Notes: a model not told the origin generated them from the letters alone. A stretch of 64,000 nt of DNA from WHSW01 sp963705955 (GCA_963705955.1 CAVPLH010000001.1:1-64000); one strand, 5' to 3'. Shown: positions 16,250-25,311, counted from the stretch's first letter. Translations and numbers: made by a program.

Positions 16250-16291
16250 CCGAGGCATACCCTGCCAGCTGCCAGCTGCCAGCTGCCTCGG
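16250..16291 (+). repeat. Tandem GCCAGCT repeats inside a hairpin
   Basis: Three copies of GCCAGCT (16264-16284) lie between inverted arms CCGAGGCA (16250-16257) and TGCCTCGG (16284-16291). Further CAGCTGCAGC sequence precedes it. The block fills the gap between the permease and the next gene and may act as a terminator. Confidence 0.6.
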
Positions 16292-16320
16292 CAGATGAGA
16301 TCGCAACCTGGAAAGGCACG

Positions 16321-16732
16321 ATGAACGTAGCGGCAAGCCCCAGCCGCACCCGCGAACGGATCGCCGCGGGCTTCGTCCTCGTCGTCATGGCGGCAGCCTG
16401 CGTCGTCTTCTGGGTCGGGATTCCCGCCGGTGGCCTCTGGGGCGCTCGGTGAGCTGACCAACTCCAGCGTCACCCACTTCCTGACGGCGCTGGTGCTGAT
16501 CCCCGGGGCGATGCTGCTCTTCGCCCCGGTGCTGTTCTGGCTCAACGGGCTCTACCTGAGGGTCACCGGCGTCCTCGAGCGGCTCGACGAGGACGAGCGA
16601 CAAAGCGGGTGGCGGCGACGGGTCCGGGGCCCGCTCGAGTCGATGCTCGTCGTCTCGTTCGTGATCGAGTTCGTCGCCCTGGTGGTCTGGTTCCTGCTCT
16701 TCGCGGAGAACCCGTCGAGCCAGGTGATCTGA
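16321..16732 (+). pseudogene. Small membrane protein, frame broken by one extra G
   Basis: The frame from ATG 16321 (MNVAASPSRTRERIAAGFVL) ends at TGA 16450-16452. The frame ending at 16732 carries the rest (GELTNSSVTHFLTALVLIPG, LNGLYLRVTGVLERLDEDER). Removing one G from the run at 16439-16442 joins them as GGLWALGELTNSSV, giving a 136-residue protein with three hydrophobic segments. It probably shares the operon with the permease upstream. The protein is not a family I can name. Confidence 0.65.
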
Positions 16733-17537
16733 CTAGTACCACGGCGACGACGGATCGCGTCCCGGCTCGTGCAGGTCGCCGGCCTCGCGACCGAGCAGAT
16801 CGGGGTCGTCGCGCCCGAGCTCCCAGAGCATGTCGTCGAGCAGCGGCGGCGGGATCCGAGTGTCGGTGGCGATCCGCTTGAAGGCGGCACGGGTGGCGGC
16901 GCGGACCGCGTCGAGCCCACCCGGCTCGACCACGCCCGAGCGTAGTGCGAGGCGCATCAGCACGTTGTCGGCCGCGACCTCCCAGTTCTCGGGGTCGCCG
17001 ACCTCGAACCAGCCGCGGCGCTCGCAGATCTTCGCGTAGAGCTGAGCCTTCTTCTGCAGCGGATCCGCGTAGGCCCGATAGCGCGCGAGCCGTTCGAGCA
17101 GGCCGTGCTCGCCACCGAGCATCGGCTCCGCGGCGCCCAGCAACGTGGCGGCCTCGCCGTCGTAGTCGAGCTCGAGCCCGGCGGCGAGGTCGCGCCACAG
17201 CGCCGCGCGGCGCTCCGGGTCGGCGACCGTCTCGCCGTCGATCCGGAAAGCATCCGCGACCCGCTCGGCGGAGACCCGGCGCAGCTCCCCGGCGCGCAGC
17301 CGCGGTCCGCTTCGCCCGGCCGCCGCCAGCGCCACCGCCCACATCAGCTCGCTGCCCTCGAGCGGCCCCTCGCCGGCAACGAGGTGCGCGATGCCGATAG
17401 CCGGTCCGGTGGTCGACCGCGGTCAAGAAGAGCGCCGCGTCGGGGTCGGGGACGTGGGCGAAGTCGGGCGGGTCGTACGACTCGAACAGCCGTGCCACGC
17501 GCTCACCGACGCGCTCGAAGGCGCCCGGATCGGCCAC
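16733..17537 (-). pseudogene. Conserved hypothetical protein, frame broken by one extra base
   Basis: The frame from GTG 17537 begins MADPGAFERVGERVARLFES and runs to FLTAVDHRTGY. The continuation GIAHLVAGEGPLEGSELMWA lies one base out of register, with the extra base near 17392-17396. Joined, the product has 267 residues and ends RDPSSPWY. The C-terminal half has DPLQKKAQLYAKICERRGWF and WEVAADNVLMRLALRSGVVE, then IPPPLLDDMLWELGRD. This pattern vaguely recalls queuosine-salvage (DUF2419) proteins, but the resemblance is weak and needs a profile search. There are no membrane segments. The gene is followed at its 5' side by the VOC gene in the same direction. Confidence 0.55.
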
Positions 17538-17539
17538 GC

Positions 17540-17929
17540 TCAGACCTCGTACGTGGTCAGCTCGAGCTGGTGTCCGTCGGGGTCGTCGAAGTAGATCGAG
17601 TGGCTGATCCCGTGGTCTGCGAAGCGCGGATCGAGCCCCCGCTTCGCGAGCGCTTCCCGTGCCTCCTCGAAGCCTCGGCGATCGACCCTGAAGGCGATGT
17701 GCAGGATCCGCGTCGCGGGTGCCTCGACCCCGTCCGGGGTCGCGGACGGGTGCAGGTCGGTGGAAAAGATCGCCACCCCGGTCCCCTCGGCGGCCATGAC
17801 GACCGGGACGTCCCAGGCGTCGTGCGCGCGCTCGAGGCCGAGCACCTCGGCGTAGAAGCGCCGTGAACGATCGACGTCGGCGACGGCGATCGCAACGTGG
17901 TCCAGTCCGCGGTTGCCGAAACGCGCCAT
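17540..17929 (-). CDS. Glyoxalase/VOC superfamily protein
   Basis: A 129-residue vicinal-oxygen-chelate protein. GLDHVAIAVADVDRSRRFYA starts the first beta-alpha-beta-beta-beta module, with His as a likely metal ligand. RILHIAFRVDRRGFEEARE starts the second, and HSIYFDDPDGHQLELTTY ends it with a Glu ligand. Members act as lyases, dioxygenases or resistance proteins, and the substrate is not predictable. ATG 17929 follows a -10 element at a 7-base distance. The ORF ends two bases before the start of the next gene on the same strand. Confidence 0.85.
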   Translation of the reverse strand: MARFGNRGLDHVAIAVADVDRSRRFYAEVLGLERAHDAWDVPVVMAAEGTGVAIFSTDLHPSATPDGVEAPATRILHIAFRVDRRGFEEAREALAKRGLDPRFADHGISHSIYFDDPDGHQLELTTYEV

Positions 17930-17936
17930 GCCATCG

Positions 17937-17942
17937 ACCCTA
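17937..17942 (-). promoter_or_regulatory. -10 element TAGGGT of the VOC gene
   Basis: On the minus strand TAGGGT is followed by 7 bases and ATG 17929. No Shine-Dalgarno is present. Confidence 0.5.
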
Positions 17943-18003
17943 GCGCGGTTGCCTCGGATCCGATCGCGGCTATCCCCGGGCGCGATCAAGGAACGGAGCG
18001 CGA

Positions 18004-18759
18004 TCAGCCCGGCACCGAGTCGCGCCGAACGGCGAGGGCGAGGATCGAGACACCGAACGGGAGGTCACGGCGGGCGACGATCCGCGACTCGCTGCCGAAG
18101 GCGCGCGCGAGCACCGAGTTCAGCCTCCCAGGCCGGTTCAGGTTGAAGTCCGACCTCATCGCCGGCGGCCCGGGACGGAGCCGGCGGGCGCCGCGGATCG
18201 CGGCGATCGGCGGGAACATGAGCGTGTTGAAGTAGCCGGCGCGGGAGACGTCGAAGCCCGCCCGGTCGAGCGAGTCGCGCAGCTCAGGGCGCGTGTAGCG
18301 ACGCTTGTGGTGGGCGACCTCGTCCTGCTCCCCCCACATCCACCGGTACGCCGGGACGGTGGTCAGCGCGATCCCGCCGGGGCGCAGCACCCGCCACGCC
18401 TCGCCGAGCATGGTCTGGTCGTCGTCGACGTGCTCGATCACGTCGAGCATCGTGACGAGGTCGAACGAGCCGTCCGGGTGCGGCAGGCGGCCGCCCGAGT
18501 AGAGCTCGACCCGCGGGTGGCCATGGCGGTGGCAGAACTCGACCGCGGCGGGCTCGGTATCGACCCCGTCCACCTCGCCGAAGCGCCCGAGGGCATCGAG
18601 CATCGTCCCGGTCCCGCAGCCGATATCGAGGATCCTGGTGCGGTCGTCGCGGCGGCCGAGCCCGGCCTCGAGGACCGCCGAGAGGATCCGGCGGCGGCCC
18701 ACGAACCACCAGTGGCGATCCTGAAGCTCGGCGTATTCGGCGTAGAGGCGCTGGTCCAT
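18004..18759 (-). CDS. Class I SAM-dependent methyltransferase (UbiG-like)
   Basis: A 251-residue protein. The SAM site is clear: RILDIGCGTGTMLDALGRFG (motif I), VDGVDTEPAAVEFC (motif II) and FDLVTMLDVIEHVDDD (motif IV region), then WRVLRPGGIALTTVPAY. HHKRRYTRPELRDSLDRAGF is common in methyltransferases linked to glycosyltransferases. It is the last gene of a minus-strand unit after a membrane glycosyltransferase-like protein and a GT2. It may therefore methylate a glycan or lipid-linked intermediate, which is an inference from context. Confidence 0.85.
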   Translation of the reverse strand: MDQRLYAEYAELQDRHWWFVGRRRILSAVLEAGLGRRDDRTRILDIGCGTGTMLDALGRFGEVDGVDTEPAAVEFCHRHGHPRVELYSGGRLPHPDGSFDLVTMLDVIEHVDDDQTMLGEAWRVLRPGGIALTTVPAYRWMWGEQDEVAHHKRRYTRPELRDSLDRAGFDVSRAGYFNTLMFPPIAAIRGARRLRPGPPAMRSDFNLNRPGRLNSVLARAFGSESRIVARRDLPFGVSILALAVRRDSVPG

Positions 18760-18765
18760 CCAGGC

Positions 18766-19587
18766 TCAGGGCGCGGTCATCCGCGCCCCCGGCGGCGTCA
18801 CCTCGACGCCGACCTCGACCGCGGCGGGCGCCGGCGCGCCGGGGCCATCGCCGTGGCGCCGCCCCGGGTAGTAGATCCGCCTCCACATCAGGGCGATCCG
18901 GCGCAGGGTCCGCGGGATGTCGGACGGGCGCACCGTGGTTTCGCCGGCGACCCGCGGGTAGTGGCGGACGCCCTTCTCGAGCAGCCGGAAGTTCCACTTG
19001 CGCGCCTTCGCGACCAGCTCGGCGTCGACGAAGAAGTCGTCGGACTCGATCACGATCTTGTTCAGCACCTCACGGCGAAAGAGCTTGAACGCGCAGTCGA
19101 CGTCGCGGACGCGGACCCGGAACAGGACCCGCATCAGCCGGTTGTAGGCCCACGAGAGCGCCGAGCGGATCACGGTGTCGTAGCGATAGACGCGAAAGCC
19201 GATGATCAGGTCGTACGCGCCGATCAGCGGCAGGAAGTGCTCGAGGTCGGCGATGTCGAACTGGTTGTCGGCGTCGGTGTAGAAGACGAGGTCCGACCTC
19301 GCGTGGGCGAAGCCGCTGCGGATCGCCGCGCCGTAGCCGAGGTTGCGCGAGTGAGCGACGAGGCGGACGGTCGGATGGTGACTGGAGATCAGCTCGGTGC
19401 ACACCTCGCGGGTCCCGTCGGTGCTGCCGTCGTCGACGACGATCACCTCGAATCGCGATACCAGCTGCGGCATCACCTCGAGCGCGCGGGCGACGACGAT
19501 CGGCACGCTCTCGCGCTCGTTGTACGCCGGGAGGACGATCGAGATCTGCGGCCCGGACGGCTCCGTCTTTGGCTCGGCGGCGGCTAT
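18766..19587 (-). CDS. GT2 glycosyltransferase, polyprenyl-phosphate type
   Basis: About 273 residues. ISIVLPAYNERESVPIVVAR, VIVVDDGSTDGTREVC, the metal-binding FYTDADNQFDIADLE and FKLFRREVLNKI place it with dolichol/polyprenyl-phosphate sugar synthases, which charge a lipid carrier for GT-C enzymes. A GT-C-like gene lies directly upstream. No ATG, GTG or TTG occurs in frame before the first motif. The only plausible start is ATA 19587, which overlaps the upstream stop (ATAG) and follows TACGGT by 6 bases. There is no membrane tail; the C-terminus is basic and Pro-rich. Confidence 0.82.
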   Translation of the reverse strand: MAAAEPKTEPSGPQISIVLPAYNERESVPIVVARALEVMPQLVSRFEVIVVDDGSTDGTREVCTELISSHHPTVRLVAHSRNLGYGAAIRSGFAHARSDLVFYTDADNQFDIADLEHFLPLIGAYDLIIGFRVYRYDTVIRSALSWAYNRLMRVLFRVRVRDVDCAFKLFRREVLNKIVIESDDFFVDAELVAKARKWNFRLLEKGVRHYPRVAGETTVRPSDIPRTLRRIALMWRRIYYPGRRHGDGPGAPAPAAVEVGVEVTPPGARMTAP

Positions 19588-21566
19588 GGGCTCACCGTAC
19601 CCGTCCGCCCGGTTTCGAGGCCGACCCGATAGCCGCCGAAATCGCGCAGGGTCCCGAACCGCTCGCGCACGAACCGCAGCAGCGGCCCGTCGTTGGCCGG
19701 TGGCGAGAACCCGCGCCAGAAGCCGAGCAGCTCGGGATCGCGGATCAGGCACAGCCCGGCCCGGTTCTCGATCCGGTCGAGCGCCTGCTGCTGGGCCTCG
19801 TCGTCGAGCAGGTACGGCCAGGGACCGCTGAGCACGGTGGGGACCGGCTCCCCGCTCCAGAGGTAGAAGCTGTTCAGCGCCGGGATCGAGATGAAGGTCG
19901 AGCAGTTTCGGCGGAGCACCCCGGTGACCGTCTCGAGCGTCCGCGCCCGCTCCGGGTCGAGACGCATCCGCCCCGCCCCGGCGAGCTCGGGAGCGACCCC
20001 GCGTGCGTAGGCGTCTCCGTAGTCGGCCGAGATGTCGCCGATCGGCCGCGCGACGAGCCAGGCGCCGAACACGACGACGGCGATCCCGGCGAGCAGACGC
20101 CAGGCGGGCATCCGCGGGTAGGCGGCGGCGCCCGCCGCGGCGATCGCGCGCGAGCCGGCGGCGATCGCCATCCCGCCGACGATCACGAACAGGATCTGGC
20201 TCCACGCCACCTGGCTGCCTGCGACCGGATAGGCGTGAAGCGTCTGGAGCACCGCGAGCGCCGCGATCAGCACCGTGACGAAGATCGGGTGCCGGGGCCC
20301 GTCGCGGAGGCGCACCGCGACGACCCACGCGAACGGCGTCGCCACCATCAGCCCCCGGGCGACCTCGCTCAACGTGTGCGAGCGGATCAGGATCGGGGTC
20401 GAGAGCGCGATCCAGATCGCGAGCCCGAGCACGACCATCGCGACCCCGACGAGCAGCCGCGCGCGTTCGCCGAGCGGCGGCCCCGTACGGGTCCACCAGG
20501 CGACCACGGCGGCCGCGACGACCCCGAGCGGGGCCCAGATCAGCACCCACGCGTAGGCCGGGATCGGCCCGAACGTCCCGGTCGTCCCCGAGGGCGCGAC
20601 GAGCCAGCCGTCGATCAGCTCCGACGGGCTCGTCCCGCGAAGGATCGGGACGAGCGAGACGAACACCAGCACGGCGACGGTGCCGATCGCGGCCCAGACG
20701 ATGTCGCGGCGGTCCGGGCGCGCCTCGCAACCGACGCTGTACGCGACCAGGCTCAGCGCGACGATGCCGGCGACCGCGAGAACGCACTGGCGCACGGTGA
20801 ACGGATCGTCGAGGTGAGGCCAGAGGAGCACGACCGGGAGGATCGCGACCGCGACCGGGACGAGGGCGGCTATTCGCTTCGGCCGCAGAGCCGGCGACGT
20901 CGTCGCGCAGGCGAGGGCGAGGGCAGCGAACGCGAACGCGCCGATGTTCGGCTTCAGCGAGCCGAGCGCCGCCGCCGAGGCACCCGCGATCGCGAGCGCC
21001 GCCGCCGGTCGCGACTCGAACGAGAACACCACCGCGGCGACCATCGCGAGCAGGCCGAACCCGATCGCCGCGCCCGGGTGCAGCGGCTCGTTGATGTCGG
21101 CGAGCAGGACGACGAACGCGAGCAGCAGGCCGGCGGCGGCGATCACGATGTTGCGGGTCAGCCGCAACAGCACGACGCCGGTGAGCAGGATCGAGCCGAG
21201 CCAGAGCGCCAGGTTGACGAGTCGCCCGCCGTCGGTCGTCAACGGCACCCCGAGCAGGTCGAGCAGGCCGCCGACGAACACGTACAGCCCCGGCCCGTAC
21301 TGGCTGTAGACGTCTCCGTAAAGCGACCCGCCACCGAGGAACTCGCGGATCGAGACGGTCACGAACCCGCTGTCGTCCTGAAGGTCGAGGCTGCTGAACA
21401 TCGCCTTGTAGGCGGTCACCGCGAGCGGGATCGTGAGCGCCACCAGCAGCAGATAGCCGGCCGCGATCAGCCACGGGCGCGCGGCGGGGCGCGCGAGGGC
21501 GGCCGCCAGCCGTCGCGGCGCACCGGCGCGGCCGCAGGTCACGGCGCGGACGGCCTGCGACGGCAC
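19584..21566 (-). CDS. Large multi-pass membrane protein, GT-C-like
   Basis: About 660 residues from GTG 21566. The N-terminal hydrophobic helix (LIAAGYLLLVALTIPLAVTA) is followed by a loop SSLDLQDDSGFVTVSIREFL, with an acidic pair where GT-C enzymes carry catalytic Asp/Glu, and then SQYGPGLYVFVGGLLDLLGV. At least ten further hydrophobic segments follow. The last 150 residues form a soluble domain with YLWSGEPVPTVLSGPWPYLL. This layout fits lipid-phosphate-sugar-dependent GT-C transferases, and the polyprenyl-phosphate GT2 lies immediately downstream. The exact start is uncertain because the N-terminus has no canonical ribosome site. Confidence 0.7.
   Translation of the reverse strand: MPSQAVRAVTCGRAGAPRRLAAALARPAARPWLIAAGYLLLVALTIPLAVTAYKAMFSSLDLQDDSGFVTVSIREFLGGGSLYGDVYSQYGPGLYVFVGGLLDLLGVPLTTDGGRLVNLALWLGSILLTGVVLLRLTRNIVIAAAGLLLAFVVLLADINEPLHPGAAIGFGLLAMVAAVVFSFESRPAAALAIAGASAAALGSLKPNIGAFAFAALALACATTSPALRPKRIAALVPVAVAILPVVLLWPHLDDPFTVRQCVLAVAGIVALSLVAYSVGCEARPDRRDIVWAAIGTVAVLVFVSLVPILRGTSPSELIDGWLVAPSGTTGTFGPIPAYAWVLIWAPLGVVAAAVVAWWTRTGPPLGERARLLVGVAMVVLGLAIWIALSTPILIRSHTLSEVARGLMVATPFAWVVAVRLRDGPRHPIFVTVLIAALAVLQTLHAYPVAGSQVAWSQILFVIVGGMAIAAGSRAIAAAGAAAYPRMPAWRLLAGIAVVVFGAWLVARPIGDISADYGDAYARGVAPELAGAGRMRLDPERARTLETVTGVLRRNCSTFISIPALNSFYLWSGEPVPTVLSGPWPYLLDDEAQQQALDRIENRAGLCLIRDPELLGFWRGFSPPANDGPLLRFVRERFGTLRDFGGYRVGLETGRTGTVSP
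19594..19599 (-). promoter_or_regulatory. Possible -10 element TACGGT before an ATA start
   Basis: Minus-strand TACGGT stands 6 bases before ATA 19587, at the end of the upstream coding region. The spacing matches the leaderless genes in this window. Confidence 0.3.
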
Positions 21567-21620
21567 AACGACTTCTGCGGTCCCGCCCTCACCCGGCCGG
21601 ACGTTACCCGTTCGGTCATC

Positions 21621-21626
21621 TAGCCT
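21621..21626 (+). promoter_or_regulatory. -10 element TAGCCT before TTG 21636
   Basis: TAGCCT followed by 9 bases and TTG 21636, without a Shine-Dalgarno sequence. Confidence 0.45.
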
Positions 21627-21635
21627 GCTGCCGTC

Positions 21636-22703
21636 TTGAAACGTGTCCTGATCACCGGCGGAGCGGGCTTCGTCGGCGCCAATCTCGCGATCGCGCTCGC
21701 CGAGCGGCACCGCGACTGGGAGCTGACCGCGCTCGACAACCTGCACCGCCGCGGCTCGGAGCTCAACCTGGAGCGCCTCGAGGGGGCCGGGGTCCGCTTC
21801 GTGCGCGCCGACGTCCGCGACCGTTCGGCGCTCGACGCGCTCGACGCGCTCGACGCCCTGGTCGAGTGCTCGGCCGAGCCCTCGGCGCTGGTCGGGATGA
21901 GCGGCGATACCGAGTACCCGTTCGAGACCAACCTCGTCGGCGCCTACAACTGCCTCGAGCTCGCGCGTCGCGACCGCGCCCAGTTCGTCTTTCTCTCGAC
22001 CAGCCGGGTCTACCCCTACACGGCGCTCTGCGGCCTGCGGCTCTCCGAAACCGAGACCCGACTGGAGCTCGCCGCCGATCAGCCGATCGCCGGTGCCTCC
22101 GCGGCCGGGATCGCCGAGGGCTTCCCGCTCGCGGGCCCGCGGACGCTCTACGGGGCGACGAAGCTCGCTGCCGAGCTGCTCGCGACGGAGTACGCGGCGA
22201 ACTTCGAGCTGCGGACCGTGATCAACCGCTGCGGGGTGATCGCGGGGCCGTGGCAGATGGGCCGCGTCGACCAGGGTGTGTTCACCTTCTGGCTGCTGCA
22301 CCACCGGTTCGGCAGGCCACTCAGCTACATCGGCCACGGCGGCACCGGCAAGCAGGTCCGCGACCTGCTGCACATCGAGGACCTGATCGAGCTGGTCGAC
22401 TCGCAGCTGCTCGACCCCGAGGCGTGGGACGGCTTCGTCGGCAACGTCGGCGGCGGTCGCGCCGTCAGCCTCTCGCTCGCGGAGACGACCGAGATCTGCC
22501 GCGAGCTGACCGGGAACGAGGTCGCGATCGAGCCCGTGCTCGAGAACCGGCCCGGCGACGTTCCGCTATACATCTCCGACTGCTCGAGGCTGTTCGAGCG
22601 CACCGATTGGCGGCCGCGACGCAGCGCTCGCGACGTGCTCGCCGACATCGACGCCTGGCTCGGGCAACATGAGGACGCCGTGGCGAGGTCACTGGGGTTT
22701 TGA
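21636..22703 (+). CDS. NAD-dependent epimerase/dehydratase (nucleotide-sugar SDR)
   Basis: A 355-residue extended SDR. KRVLITGGAGFVGANLAIAL binds NAD, FVFLSTSRVYPY carries the catalytic Ser region, and RTLYGATKLAAELL holds the Tyr-xxx-Lys pair. VIAGPWQMGRVDQGVFTFWL and GGTGKQVRDLLHIEDL resemble CDP-paratose/tyvelose-type 2-epimerases. It probably supplies an unusual sugar nucleotide for the surrounding polysaccharide genes. The TTG start sits behind a leaderless -10 element. The 3' end overlaps the next GT2 gene by 4 bp. Confidence 0.85.
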   Translation: MKRVLITGGAGFVGANLAIALAERHRDWELTALDNLHRRGSELNLERLEGAGVRFVRADVRDRSALDALDALDALVECSAEPSALVGMSGDTEYPFETNLVGAYNCLELARRDRAQFVFLSTSRVYPYTALCGLRLSETETRLELAADQPIAGASAAGIAEGFPLAGPRTLYGATKLAAELLATEYAANFELRTVINRCGVIAGPWQMGRVDQGVFTFWLLHHRFGRPLSYIGHGGTGKQVRDLLHIEDLIELVDSQLLDPEAWDGFVGNVGGGRAVSLSLAETTEICRELTGNEVAIEPVLENRPGDVPLYISDCSRLFERTDWRPRRSARDVLADIDAWLGQHEDAVARSLGF

Positions 22704-23632
22704 AGCTCTCCGTAGTCATCCCCGCCCACAACGAGGCCGGCTCGATCGCCGAGACGCTGCGCGCGACCGCCACGGCGCTCGAACGGGCCGAGATCGAGCA
22801 CGAGATCCTGGTCGTCGACGACGCCAGCTCCGACGGCACCCCGGCGGTCGTGCGCGCGGTGACGACGGACCATCCCGGGGTCCGCTGCATCGCCTCACAC
22901 AACCCGCGCGGCTTCGGGTTCACGGTTCGCGCCGGGCTCGAACGGTTCGAGGGCGACGCGGTCGCGGTGATGATGGCGGACGGATCCGACAACCCGGACG
23001 ACCTGGTTCGCTACCACGCGATCCTCGACGCCGGCTACGACTGCGCGTTCGGCTCGCGCTTTTTGGTCCGCGGGTCGGTCCACGACTACCCGTGGGTGAA
23101 GCTGGCGATCAACCGGCTCGCGAACTGGTTCGTCAAGGTCCTCTTCCGCCACGGCTACAACGACACGACGAACGCCTTCAAGGCGTACCGCCGCGACGTG
23201 ATCGAGACCGTCCAGCCGCTGCTCTCGCCGCATTTCAATCTCACCGTGGAGCTGCCGTTGAAGGCGATCGTCCGCGGCCACAGCTACAAGGTGATCCCGA
23301 TCAGCTGGCGCAACCGCACCTCGGGCGAGAGCAAGCTCGCGATTCAGGAGATGGGCGGCCGCTATCTGTTCATCGTCCTCTATGTCTTTCTCGAGCATCA
23401 CCTGAGCCGCGGCGACTACCACCGCAGCTCGGGCATCCGTGGCAGTATGATCCACGGAGTCGCGCGCGCGGGGGCGCGCGGGACCGAGCTGGGCGTGGCG
23501 GCGGCCGATGCCGGTTGGCATCGGCAAGTCCGACGGGCGCGATCCAGCGACGGTATCCGGGCGTCATCCGCGTGCGGAGGTCGGGATCACTCATCTAGGC
23601 TGGTCGGCGCGAGCCCGCAGACGGTGACCTGA
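22700..23632 (+). CDS. GT2 glycosyltransferase (polyprenyl-phosphate type)
   Basis: A 310-residue protein from TTG 22700. LSVVIPAHNEAGSIAETLRA, ILVVDDASSDGTPAVV, the acidic metal site VMMADGSDNPDDL, then FGSRFLVRGSVHDY and TNAFKAYRRDVIE define a GT2 enzyme of the dolichol-phosphate sugar synthase group. Its core ends at about residue 240 (EHHLSRGDYHR). The last 65 residues are unlike the family, low in hydrophobicity, and overlap the 3' end of the opposite gene by 46 bp. The true C-terminus may therefore be shorter, and a local base error is possible. Start and epimerase stop overlap, so the pair is coupled. Confidence 0.82.
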   Translation: MKLSVVIPAHNEAGSIAETLRATATALERAEIEHEILVVDDASSDGTPAVVRAVTTDHPGVRCIASHNPRGFGFTVRAGLERFEGDAVAVMMADGSDNPDDLVRYHAILDAGYDCAFGSRFLVRGSVHDYPWVKLAINRLANWFVKVLFRHGYNDTTNAFKAYRRDVIETVQPLLSPHFNLTVELPLKAIVRGHSYKVIPISWRNRTSGESKLAIQEMGGRYLFIVLYVFLEHHLSRGDYHRSSGIRGSMIHGVARAGARGTELGVAAADAGWHRQVRRARSSDGIRASSACGGRDHSSRLVGASPQTVT

Positions 23633-25311
23633 CCGGGCGAGTCGAGCTCGAGCTCCCACGGCTGCGACGAAGGATCGGTGGGGATCGGGAGCAGCGCGAC
23701 GGCGCCGGCGGCGACGGACCCGAGGTCGACCGGGAACGACTCGGTCGAGTAGCGGCGCAGCGAGAGCTTTGCGGCGGCGCCCTGATCGGCCCGGATCAGC
23801 GCGCCGCCGGTCGGCAGTCGGACGATCGCCGGAGCGCCGGCCGACGACAGGGCGCGAAGGCAGGCGCCCTTCGACTCGCCTTGCGCCGGGACGACGGGCG
23901 TCGGCGCTTCGCCGACCCGCGGCCGCCCGGCGGCCGGCTGGAGCGCGACCGGGAGCGCCGCGGCGAGCACCTTGTCGGCCGCGACCCGGGCCGGCTCCGG
24001 CGCCGTCGGGAGCTCCGAGAGCGAGTAGGCGGGCGAGCCGAAGGCGTCGACCGCGGAGAAGTACGAGGCCGCGTCGACGAGATCCGCGTAGAAGGCATTC
24101 GAGTTCTCGCCGTTGAGGGTGAAATCGGGCGCCACGCGCTGCCGCGAGATCTCCAGCCCGGCGAGCCCGCCGCGCTCGATCGAGCTCATCTCGGCGAGCC
24201 GATCGCGGCCCTGGTCGAGGAAGACGAGGTTGCCAAGGGTCGCCACGACGACCGCCGCCGCGATGATCCCGCGCGCCAGCGGGCCGATCCGCACCCCGCG
24301 CAGCAGCTCGGCACCGATCAGCAGCAGCATCACGGCTCCGACGTACTGATAGCGGGGCGCGGTCGGCGCTCGCGCCAGGCCGGTGTTGGCGGCCGCCAAG
24401 AACCAGAAGGCGAGCGCGAGCAAGACGACGGCGACCAGCGATCGAGGGATCGGGCGAATGCGGACCACCCTCCAGGCGGCAACCGCGACGACCGCGAGCA
24501 GCAGCGGCCGCCCCCAGTCGAGCGGGGTGAGCGACGCGTCCGCCCGGGAGGTCGCGAGGCCGAGCAGCGAGGAGATGCTCGAGGAGAGCCCGTCGATGAC
24601 GTAGCTCGCGCTCGTGGCGATGTTCTTGATCCCGACCGTGCTCTGGGCCGTGTGCCCCCAGCCGAGCCACCAGAGCGCGTAGAGAGCCGCCGGAATCAGG
24701 ACGACGTAGGCGCGTCGCCGCCGGCGCTCGTCCCAGGCGACGTAGACGGCAGCCGGGACGAGGAAGGCGAGCCCGACGCTGGAGAAGGTCATCGATGCGG
24801 CCAGCAGCGCACACGCCCAGCGGTCGCCGATCGGGTCGTCACGGTCGAGCGCCAGCAGCATCCCCAGCCCGCAGGCCATCGAGCCGAAGTAGCCGACCTG
24901 GAACTGCCACAGCAGGTCCTCGTAGGCGCTGCCCAGGAAGAGGACCGGAACGACGGCGGCGAGCGCCAGCCAGGCTCCGACGCGGCGGCGGATCCAGATG
25001 AACAGGAGCGCGTCGGCGAGCAGGAACGAGAGCACCTCGATCACCTGGAACGGCCGCGCCGAGTCCATCCCGAAGGTCGCCAGCAGCGCCTTGTAGATCA
25101 GCACCGGGACCATCGCCGGGTGCTGATTGTTCGGATCGAGGATCACGTCGGCACTCAACCCCCGGCGGTGCAGGAGAACCGCCCAGTCGTCGAGGAAGAA
25201 GGTGATGTGGGTCTCGAGCACCAGCAGGACCACGGCGGAGACCGCCATCGCCGCCGCCAGCAGCGCCACGGGGGCGCGAGGATCTCGGAGCCGGGCGGCG
25301 ATCGCCGTCAC
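23587..25311 (-). CDS. GT-C-like membrane protein, third of three tandem paralogs
   Basis: A 574-residue multi-pass protein that starts at GTG 25311, overlapping the stop of the previous paralog as GTGA. After the first helix comes THITFFLDDWAVLLHRRG, an acidic loop typical of GT-C catalytic sites, then DPNNQHPAMVPVLIYKALLA. The block VWIRRRVGAWLALAAVV-like (here FIWIRRRVGAWLALAAVVPV) is shared by all three copies. About ten helices are followed by a roughly 170-residue soluble C-terminal domain with ASYFSAVDAFGSPAYSLSEL and LRRYSTESFPVDLG. This is probably an integral membrane sugar transferase using a lipid-linked donor, with the function inferred from topology only. Confidence 0.7.
   Translation of the reverse strand: MTAIAARLRDPRAPVALLAAAMAVSAVVLLVLETHITFFLDDWAVLLHRRGLSADVILDPNNQHPAMVPVLIYKALLATFGMDSARPFQVIEVLSFLLADALLFIWIRRRVGAWLALAAVVPVLFLGSAYEDLLWQFQVGYFGSMACGLGMLLALDRDDPIGDRWACALLAASMTFSSVGLAFLVPAAVYVAWDERRRRRAYVVLIPAALYALWWLGWGHTAQSTVGIKNIATSASYVIDGLSSSISSLLGLATSRADASLTPLDWGRPLLLAVVAVAAWRVVRIRPIPRSLVAVVLLALAFWFLAAANTGLARAPTAPRYQYVGAVMLLLIGAELLRGVRIGPLARGIIAAAVVVATLGNLVFLDQGRDRLAEMSSIERGGLAGLEISRQRVAPDFTLNGENSNAFYADLVDAASYFSAVDAFGSPAYSLSELPTAPEPARVAADKVLAAALPVALQPAAGRPRVGEAPTPVVPAQGESKGACLRALSSAGAPAIVRLPTGGALIRADQGAAAKLSLRRYSTESFPVDLGSVAAGAVALLPIPTDPSSQPWELELDSPGQVTVCGLAPTSLDE

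Noticed and set aside
16250..16291. Short CRISPR-like array
   Set aside because: The three 7-bp units are directly adjacent with no spacers, and no cas gene is present in the window.
16733..17537. Confident call as queuosine-salvage protein
   Set aside because: Only a loose pattern match in the C-terminal half is visible, and the N-terminal motif expected for that family is not clear.
19569..21623. Long plus-strand ORF of 684 codons opposite the GT-C-like gene
   Set aside because: It is rich in Arg, Asp, Glu and His with no hydrophobic core or motif, the typical antisense translation of a high-GC membrane-protein gene.
22700..23632. Thirteenth frame break near the end of the GT2 gene
   Set aside because: The last 65 residues look unnatural, but no continuation in another frame restores a known C-terminus, so I left the gene intact.
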